A DNA stretch of 64,000 nucleotides from Actinocatenispora sera (GTDB lineage Bacteria > Actinomycetota > Actinomycetes > Mycobacteriales > Micromonosporaceae). The DNA lies in the NCBI RefSeq assembly GCF_018324685.1, contig NZ_AP023354.1:3038001-3102000 (forward strand). The letters are read 5' to 3'. A program made the translations under genes and the position numbers. How positions within the stretch are numbered: position 1 is the stretch's first letter; every line of letters begins with the position of its first letter. The notes under the pieces were generated by a model, which worked only from the letters and a program-made list of their open reading frames with translations, ran no database searches and was not told the DNA's origin. Positions 58,855-64,000 of this stretch are shown one piece after another.

Positions 58855-59238
58855 TCAGGCCGCGTCGGTACGCCACCAGGCGAGGTTGGCGGCGACGTCG
58901 GCGAGCGGCTCCACCAGCTCCCACGCCTCGGCGATCAGCCCGTCCTCCAACCGCCAGATGTCGACGGCGGCGACGCCGGGCCCGCCGCCGTCCAGCCAGC
59001 GTCGGGTGGACAGCACGACGTGGTCGCCGTCGGCCAGCAGGTGCAGGATCTCCACCCGCAGCCGGTCGATCGGCACTGCCCGCACGTCGGCGAGCCACTC
59101 GGTCTTGGTCGACGAGGTCGAGTCCGGCTTGTGGTGGACGAAATCGTCCCGCAGCAACGGCTCCAGCGCGTCGGTGCCGCCGGTGGCGACCATCTGCTGC
59201 AGTGCCTGGGTGACGATGGTCTTGTTGTCCGTGGTCAT
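58855..59238 (-). CDS. SnoaL-like/NTF2-fold protein
   Basis: Protein of 127 residues: QMVATGGTDALEPLLRDDFVHHKP, then VEILHLLADGDHVVLSTRRW and AAVDIWRLEDGLIAEAWELVEP, the SnoaL-like pattern. Role unknown; often in stress or secondary metabolism. Divergent from an XRE-type regulator across only 80 bases, so likely its target. Confidence 0.85.
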   Translation of the reverse strand: MTTDNKTIVTQALQQMVATGGTDALEPLLRDDFVHHKPDSTSSTKTEWLADVRAVPIDRLRVEILHLLADGDHVVLSTRRWLDGGGPGVAAVDIWRLEDGLIAEAWELVEPLADVAANLAWWRTDAA

Positions 59239-59318
59239 GCGGCCAGTGTCGCGGTGCTGCCGCACGGTTGTCGATGACATGGCATTTCATGGCGCCGGGC
59301 TGCGTAGTCTTGCCGACC

Positions 59319-60083
59319 ATGGACACCGTCGGGGAACTGCTGCGGCAGTGGCGGCATCGGCGACACCGCAGCCAGCTCGACCTCGCGCTGGCTGCGGACG
59401 TGTCGGCCCGGCACGTCAGCCTGGTCGAGACCGGCAAGACCCGGCCGAGCGCCGCGATGGTGCTGCGACTGGCCGAACAGCTCGACGTACCGCTGCGGGA
59501 GCGCAACCGGCTGCTGCTCGCCGCCGGGTTCGCGCCCCGGTATGCCGAACGACCGCTGGACAGCGACGCGCTGGCCGCCGCCCGCGGTGCGCTGGAGCGC
59601 GTGCTGCGCGCGCACGAGCCGTACCCGGCGATGGTGTTCGACCGACGGTGGAACATCGTGCTGGCCAACCGCGCCGTCGACGCGTTCCTCGCCGGGGTCG
59701 CGCCGGACCTGCTGCGACCGCCGGTGAACATGGTCCGGCTGGCGCTGGACCCGCGCGGGTTTGCCGAAAACATCGTCAACCTGGCCGACGTCCGGTCGGT
59801 GCTGCGGGCCCGCATCTCCCGGCAGCTGGCTGCCGCCCCTGACCCCGAACTCGCCGCGCTGTACGAGCGGTACCTCGCGCCGGGCGATCCGGACGACGAC
59901 GGCGCCCGGATCGCCTCCGACGTGCTGACCCCGATGCTGTTTCGCTTCGGTGCGGCGCACCTGCGGCTGTTCTCCACCATCACCACGTTCGGCACGCCGC
60001 TGGACATCACGCTCGACGAGGTCTCGATCGAGTCGTACTATCCGGCCGACGACGAGACCGCCGCCCACTTCGCGGCCCGCTGA
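59319..60083 (+). CDS. XRE-family regulator with MmyB-like ligand domain
   Basis: Regulator of 254 residues: HTH_31/XRE at about 3-65 (LAADVSARHVSLVETGKTRPS), MmyB-like PAS-type domain from about 95 (PYPAMVFDRRWNIVLANRAV). Often senses fatty acids. A -10 TAGTCT (59305-59310) lies eight bases before the ATG. Probably controls the divergent SnoaL-like gene. Confidence 0.9.
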   Translation: MDTVGELLRQWRHRRHRSQLDLALAADVSARHVSLVETGKTRPSAAMVLRLAEQLDVPLRERNRLLLAAGFAPRYAERPLDSDALAAARGALERVLRAHEPYPAMVFDRRWNIVLANRAVDAFLAGVAPDLLRPPVNMVRLALDPRGFAENIVNLADVRSVLRARISRQLAAAPDPELAALYERYLAPGDPDDDGARIASDVLTPMLFRFGAAHLRLFSTITTFGTPLDITLDEVSIESYYPADDETAAHFAAR

Positions 60084-60187
60084 GCAGCCGCCAGGCGGTT
60101 GGCCGGGTGAGCGGCCGAGCGCGAGGCCCCGAAGCCGAAGTCCCTGACAGCCGAAGTCCCCAACAGCCTCGGGGCCGATCCGGTGGT

Positions 60188-61159
60188 TCAGGGCAGCAGC
60201 TGGATGCCGCCGATGGTGCGCCGGTCGGCCAGCTCGGTGTGCGCCGCCGCGGCGTCGGCCAGCGGGTACTCGGCGTGCAACCGCGGGGTGAGCTCGCCGC
60301 GGGTGGCGGCGGCCAGCGCCTGCTCGGCGTCGGCCCGCTGCTCGGCGTCCGACTTGGCGAACACCAGGCTCAGCGGCCCGGACACCGCCTGCCCGCTGCG
60401 GACGATCGCCGCGGTGTCCAGCGGCGTCCAGTCGCCGCTGGCGAAGCCGTAGATGCCGATCCGGCCGCCGGGCCGTGCCGCGGCCTCGATCGCCTGCGCG
60501 CCCAGCGTGCCACCGATCGCGTCGAGCACCACGTCGGCGCCGCGGCCGCCGGTGGCCTCGCGTACCTGGTTCGGCCAGTCTGCGGTGGCGTAGTCCACCG
60601 CGTGCTTCGCGCCGGCCTCGCGGGCGGCGGCGACCTTCGCGGTACCGCCGGCGGCGGCGACCACCGTGGCGCCGGCGGCCTGGGCCAGCTGGACCAGCAG
60701 CAGGCCGATGCGCCCGGCGGCGGCGGTGACCAGTACCGTTTCGCCGGGCCGTACCTGCATCGCGGTGAGCAGGCCGAGCGCCACGGCGCCCGCCTGGAAC
60801 ACCCCGATCGCGACCTCCAGGCCGAGCCCGTCGGGTACCGGGAAGGTGTAGGCGGCCTTGGCCCGGGCCAGTTCGGCGTAGCCGCCGGCGTTCCGGGTGG
60901 TACACGCGACCACCTGCCGGCCGACCAGGGTGGCGTCCGCGCCGTCGCCGACCGCCACCACCCGGCCACCCACCTCGACACCCGGCACGTACGGCAGCTC
61001 GACCGGGTAGCTGCCCGCCCGCACGATCACGTCGCCGTAGCTGACGCCGGCGCGCTCGACCGCGACGAGTACCTCGCCGGAGCCCGGCACCGGGTCGTCG
61101 ACCTGCTCGTACCGCAGGACCTCGGGCGGGCCGAACTGGTGGATCCGGCTGACGTGCAT
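60188..61159 (-). CDS. Quinone oxidoreductase, zinc-type alcohol dehydrogenase-like
   Basis: MDR protein of 323 residues: MHVSRIHQFGPPEVLRYEQV, NADPH site VTAAAGRIGLLLVQLAQAAGA (about 145-165; GRIG instead of the usual GGVG), C-terminal DRRTIGGIQLLP. Reduces quinones. GAGGAGGA before the ATG. Divergent from a TetR gene across nested palindromes, so probably TetR-repressed. Confidence 0.9.
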   Translation of the reverse strand: MHVSRIHQFGPPEVLRYEQVDDPVPGSGEVLVAVERAGVSYGDVIVRAGSYPVELPYVPGVEVGGRVVAVGDGADATLVGRQVVACTTRNAGGYAELARAKAAYTFPVPDGLGLEVAIGVFQAGAVALGLLTAMQVRPGETVLVTAAAGRIGLLLVQLAQAAGATVVAAAGGTAKVAAAREAGAKHAVDYATADWPNQVREATGGRGADVVLDAIGGTLGAQAIEAAARPGGRIGIYGFASGDWTPLDTAAIVRSGQAVSGPLSLVFAKSDAEQRADAEQALAAATRGELTPRLHAEYPLADAAAAHTELADRRTIGGIQLLP

Positions 61160-61213
61160 CTGTCCTCCTCGGCGCGGTCCCGCCACGTGTCGCTCGCGGG
61201 AACCGCTGATCTG

Positions 61214-61247
61214 CGAGACACTATGTCTCGTTCGAGCACTAGTGTCT
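61214..61247. promoter_or_regulatory. Nested TetR operator
   Basis: CGAGACA-CTA-TGTCTCG (61214-61230), perfect; and a wider pair AGACACTA (61216-61223) / TAGTGTCT (61240-61247). Lies between the divergent oxidoreductase and TetR genes. Confidence 0.65.
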
Positions 61248-61315
61248 GCCCGGTGCGGTGCGGCGGACAAGCGTCGGTTCGCCGGCGCCGTCCCAGTCGA
61301 GACAGGGAGCGGGAA

Positions 61316-61912
61316 ATGTCTCAGCAGACCGGCGATCTGCGGGTGCGACGAACCCGGAAACTGTTGCGCGAGGCGCTGATCGGGCTGATCGAGGAGCGCG
61401 GCTTCGATCGCGTGACGGTCGGCGCGATCACCGAGCGGGCGATGATCAGCCGCGCGGCGTTCTACCGCAACTACCGCGACAAGTACCAGCTGGTGGAGCA
61501 GATCTTCGACGAGGCGATGGCCGAGGTGCGCGGGCACGTCGCCGACGGCGACCCCGACTCGCGGCGGGCCCGGTGGGTGGCGTTCCTCGAGCACGTCGAC
61601 GAGTACCACCGGCTCTACGCCGCGCTGCTCGGGGCGCGCGGCAGCGCCTGGTTCGCCAGCCGGATGCGCTCGGCGCTGGCCGAGATGACCGCGCCGCACT
61701 TCGCGCCGGACGCGCCGGTGCCGGGGTTGCTGCCCTCGGTGCTCTCGGCGGTGTTCGTCGAGTCGATCGTGTGGTGGCTCGACCACGACCGGCCGGTACC
61801 GGCGGCCGAGATCGCCGACCGGTCGGCGGATCTGGCCGGCGCGGTGATCGCCGAGGCGAGCGGCTGGCCGCCGCGGCGGCGCTCGTCGCGGCGACCCGCT
61901 GGGAAAAAGTGA
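61316..61912 (+). CDS. TetR-family regulator (TetR_C_7-like)
   Basis: Repressor of 198 residues; helix-turn-helix VTVGAITERAMISRAAFYRNYRDKYQLV at about 33-60. GGGAGC upstream of ATG. Likely represses the divergent quinone oxidoreductase. Its stop codon TGA is the first part of the TGATATCA palindrome before the SPFH operon. Confidence 0.9.
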   Translation: MSQQTGDLRVRRTRKLLREALIGLIEERGFDRVTVGAITERAMISRAAFYRNYRDKYQLVEQIFDEAMAEVRGHVADGDPDSRRARWVAFLEHVDEYHRLYAALLGARGSAWFASRMRSALAEMTAPHFAPDAPVPGLLPSVLSAVFVESIVWWLDHDRPVPAAEIADRSADLAGAVIAEASGWPPRRRSSRRPAGKK

Positions 61913-61929
61913 TATCAGTTTGCTAGCCT
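61910..61929 (+). promoter_or_regulatory. Promoter with TGATATCA operator of the SPFH operon
   Basis: Palindrome TGATATCA (61910-61917) directly upstream of -10 TAGCCT (61924-61929). AT-rich in a GC-rich setting. A ribbon-helix-helix protein encoded in the operon is the natural candidate to bind it. Confidence 0.5.
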
Positions 61930-61970
61930 GGGTGCAGGCCGGGGCGCCAAGCCGGCCGGGAGGAGTGGAG

Positions 61971-62903
61971 ATGTCCACGACACGCACCCGCGTCGACGAC
62001 GAGACCGCCGTGCAGATGCCCAGCCCGCAGGTGACCGAGCGCACCGCGACCAGCACGTCCGGCTGGCCGCTGCTGGCCCTGCTGATCGTGCTCGTGGTGC
62101 TCGGCGTCGCGCTGATCGCCGCCGGCGGCAACGGTTCGGGCATCCGGGTCGCCCTGGTGCCGATCGGCGTGGTCGCCGCCGTGGTGGGGGTGCTCATCGC
62201 GCCCGGGCTCACCGCGGTGGCGCCGGGCGAGGCGCGCGTGGTGCAGCTGCTCGGCAGCTACCGCGGCACCGTGCGCGAGCAGGGCTTCCGCTGGGTGAAC
62301 CCGTTCACCAAGCGGCACAAGGTGTCCACCCGGATCCGCAACCTGGAGACCGAGACCTCCAAGGTCAACGACGCCGACGGCAACCCGATCGAGATGGCCG
62401 CGGTGGTCGTCTGGCAGGTGGCCGACACCGCCCGGGCGGTGTTCGAGGTCGACGACTTCACTGCCTTCGTGGCGATCCAGAGCGAGACCGCGGTGCGCCA
62501 CATCGCCGGCAGCTACCCGTACGACTCGCACTCCGACGGCGCGCTCTCGCTGCGCGACAACGCCACCGAGATCACCGGCAAGCTCACGGAGGAGATCTCC
62601 GCCCGGGTCTCCGCCGCCGGCGTGCGGGTGGTCGAGTCGCGCATCACCCGCCTGTCGTACGCGCCGGAGATCGCCCAGGTCATGCTGCAGCGCCAGCAGG
62701 CCGGTGCGGTGGTCGCCGCCCGCCAGCGCATCGTCGAGGGTGCGGTGGGCATGGTCGAGTCTGCGCTGGAGAAGCTGGCCGAGCACGACGTGGTCGAGCT
62801 CGACGAGGAGCGCAAGGCGACCATGGTGTCCAACCTGCTGGTCGTGCTGTGCGGCGACCGGGGCACCCAGCCGGTCGTCAACACCGGCTCGCTCTACCAG
62901 TAG
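61971..62903 (+). CDS. SPFH/band-7 domain membrane protein
   Basis: Protein of 310 residues: two hydrophobic segments (about 24-46 and 51-68), then the SPFH domain ([19 protein letters not shown], then [20 protein letters not shown]) and a helical region rich in E and A ([20 protein letters not shown]). Stomatin/prohibitin-like scaffolds organise membrane microdomains. First of three co-directional genes with a ribbon-helix-helix and a GPP34 gene. Confidence 0.92.
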   Translation: MSTTRTRVDDETAVQMPSPQVTERTATSTSGWPLLALLIVLVVLGVALIAAGGNGSGIRVALVPIGVVAAVVGVLIAPGLTAVAPGEARVVQLLGSYRGTVREQGFRWVNPFTKRHKVSTRIRNLETETSKVNDADGNPIEMAAVVVWQVADTARAVFEVDDFTAFVAIQSETAVRHIAGSYPYDSHSDGALSLRDNATEITGKLTEEISARVSAAGVRVVESRITRLSYAPEIAQVMLQRQQAGAVVAARQRIVEGAVGMVESALEKLAEHDVVELDEERKATMVSNLLVVLCGDRGTQPVVNTGSLYQ

Positions 62904-62950
62904 CCACACCGGATCCGTACGGTCCATTGTGGAGGGTAGGGGAGGCCGGG

Positions 62951-63178
62951 ATGGCGACCGAGCGCAAGAAGCTGCTGCTGCGGCTCGATCCCGCCGTGCA
63001 CGACGCGCTCGCCCGGTGGGCGGCGGCCGAGCTGCGCAGCACCAACGCGCAGATCGAGTTCCTGCTGCGGCGCGCGCTGTCGGACGCCGGCCGACTGCCC
63101 CGCAACGTCGGCGAGCAGCGCCGCCCTGGCCGCCCGCCCGCACGATCCGAACCCACCGACACCGATGCGGAGGACTGA
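62951..63178 (+). CDS. Arc-like ribbon-helix-helix protein
   Basis: Only 75 residues. RKKLLLRLDPAVHDALARWA is the RHH strand and helix, followed by AQIEFLLRRAL; the C-terminal tail is basic/proline-rich, then acidic. Often annotated as HicB/Arc-type antitoxin, but no toxin gene adjoins. GGGGAGG before ATG. Possibly autoregulates the SPFH operon through TGATATCA. Confidence 0.88.
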   Translation: MATERKKLLLRLDPAVHDALARWAAAELRSTNAQIEFLLRRALSDAGRLPRNVGEQRRPGRPPARSEPTDTDAED

Positions 63179-63180
63179 CG

Positions 63181-63822
63181 ATGTCGTTGCCCGACGAGCT
63201 GCCGGAGCGGGTCTACCTGCTCGCCGTCGACCGCGGCAAGCGCCGGCTGGTGGCCCGCGACCGCATCGGGTACGCGTTGCGCGGCGCCGCGCTGGCCCAG
63301 CTGCTGCTGGCCGGCGCACTGCGGGACGACTCGGGGCGCGTCGAGCTGGTCGGCCGCGGCGACGCGGGCGGCCTGGCCGGCCTGCTGCGCGACGAGATCG
63401 CCGCCGACGCCCGCCCGCGCCGCTGGCGGCACTGGGTGCGGGCCGGGGCCCGCCGGGCACGTACCGAAGTGCGGGATCGGTTGGTGGCAGCCAGAAACAT
63501 CACAGTCACCAAAGATCGGGCCCTTGGTCTCTTCTCGGTCGAGCGGATCGATGTTACCGACGTCCTGCCCTTCCAGCGGTACGGCAGCACCATCCGCGGC
63601 GTGGCCGGCGGCTCGGCGCTGACCTCCCGGGTCGACCCGTCGGACGCCGCCGCGGTCGCGATTGCCGTCGCCGCCGAGATCGGCACGGTACTCAACGGGG
63701 GCGATCGACGGCGAAACACCGCGCGGATCGAGGCCCTGGGCGCCGAGATCGCGCCGGTGGTGACGGCGATCCGGCAGTGCGTGCGCTCCGATCGCGCGGC
63801 CCGTTCCTCGGCCAGCGGCTGA
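63181..63822 (+). CDS. GPP34-family protein
   Basis: Protein of 213 residues with the GPP34/GOLPH3 helical pattern: RIGYALRGAALAQLLLAGAL, AGLLRDEIAADARPRRWRHW, SVERIDVTDVLPFQ, then DAAAVAIAVAAEIGTVLNG. In eukaryotes it binds phosphoinositides on Golgi; the bacterial role is unknown, plausibly membrane-surface binding near the SPFH protein. Two bases after the RHH stop. Confidence 0.85.
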   Translation: MSLPDELPERVYLLAVDRGKRRLVARDRIGYALRGAALAQLLLAGALRDDSGRVELVGRGDAGGLAGLLRDEIAADARPRRWRHWVRAGARRARTEVRDRLVAARNITVTKDRALGLFSVERIDVTDVLPFQRYGSTIRGVAGGSALTSRVDPSDAAAVAIAVAAEIGTVLNGGDRRRNTARIEALGAEIAPVVTAIRQCVRSDRAARSSASG

Positions 63823-64000
63823 GAGCTGAACGCCGCACGGTAGCCCGACCGAAACTGTGCGTCGAGGGTCGACCGGAAGCTTGCCGGAAGTTCCTGTCGA
63901 ATTCTTGACCGATCCCGCAGGAACGCCGGGACCAGGGGCTGACTGGCGGCCGGATCCGTGCGAGGCTGCCTACGCAACGGAAGCCGGCCTCGACCGCCGG
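63823..64000. other. End of window, no gene seen
   Basis: GTTCCTG (63889-63895) and CAGGAAC (about 63918-63924) form a loose inverted repeat around TTGACC; possibly the promoter of a gene outside the window. Confidence 0.3.

Noticed and set aside
62923-62933. TCCATTGTGGA before the RHH gene as another copy of the 15-bp palindrome
   Set aside because: Only a partial match with a mismatched pair and intergenic; left out of the motif set.
62951-63178. RHH protein as an antitoxin
   Set aside because: No toxin-like gene beside it; neighbours are SPFH and GPP34, so a regulator of the operon fits better.

Overview
The window is a very GC-rich chromosomal segment of an actinobacterium, most likely a Micromonosporaceae-type organism. 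This rests on the base composition (third codon positions almost always G or C, GGTACC very common), an AdnA/AdnB recombination helicase-nuclease pair, an ECF42/DGPF sigma module, frequent GTG starts, several leaderless promoters with TANNNT six to eight bases before the start codon, and many one-component regulators. I see no phage, insertion sequence, tRNA, rRNA or CRISPR array.

Left part (1-19 kb). Small unlinked units: an ECF42 sigma factor with its DGPF partner, a DinB-like protein, a chloramphenicol-type exporter, a frameshifted fatty acid desaturase, a cold shock protein with a clear terminator, a prolyl oligopeptidase, a membrane-anchored beta-propeller protein, an imidazolonepropionase-like amidohydrolase, a secreted phospholipase D-like protein, an RpiR-type sugar-phosphate regulator with a paired operator, an EamA transporter, a TetR/monooxygenase pair, a quinone oxidoreductase and a HEAT-repeat protein.

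Central part (17.5-35.5 kb). The most striking region is a long leftward cluster. In transcription order it holds an N-acyl-D-amino-acid deacylase, a class C-like serine hydrolase, a class A-like serine hydrolase, a solute-binding lipoprotein, permease DppB, a DppC-DppD fusion, ATPase DppF, an S9 peptidase fused to a beta-lactamase-type hydrolase, an M20 amidohydrolase, two tandem 27-codon mini-genes, a COG3375-type GNAT acyltransferase and an N-acyl/N-succinyl amino acid racemase. A PucR-type regulator lies beyond the terminator. Nearly all junctions are ATGA, GTGA or TGATG overlaps. The last three enzymes match the GNAT / NSAR / M20 pathway that irreversibly turns D-amino acids into L-amino acids. 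The upstream genes could supply D-amino acids by importing and cutting D-residue-containing peptides or N-acyl-D-amino acids. The two mini-genes come from an exact 80-bp tandem duplication that carries its own ribosome binding site and start codon, and act as natural stop-start linkers between M20 and GNAT.

Right part (36-64 kb). A DUF6745 gene interrupted in frame by a 92-nt cloverleaf-like palindromic element; a VOC/RibD-type pair; a secreted ricin-type lectin-like protein; a small GntR regulator beside a truncated gene remnant; a gamma-glutamyltransferase divergent from an MFS symporter and a PLP decarboxylase; a large repeat-rich membrane protein with carboxypeptidase-regulatory-like domains; a TetR-controlled membrane protein; adnA-adnB and a thioesterase; a GNAT; an L,D-transpeptidase lipoprotein with an unusual SNGC motif; an XRE/MmyB regulator; a TetR-controlled quinone oxidoreductase; and an SPFH / ribbon-helix-helix / GPP34 operon. 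A 15-bp palindrome of the form TGTCYACTGTRGACA recurs inside coding sequences at 43.9-52.6 kb with codons that are poor for this genome.
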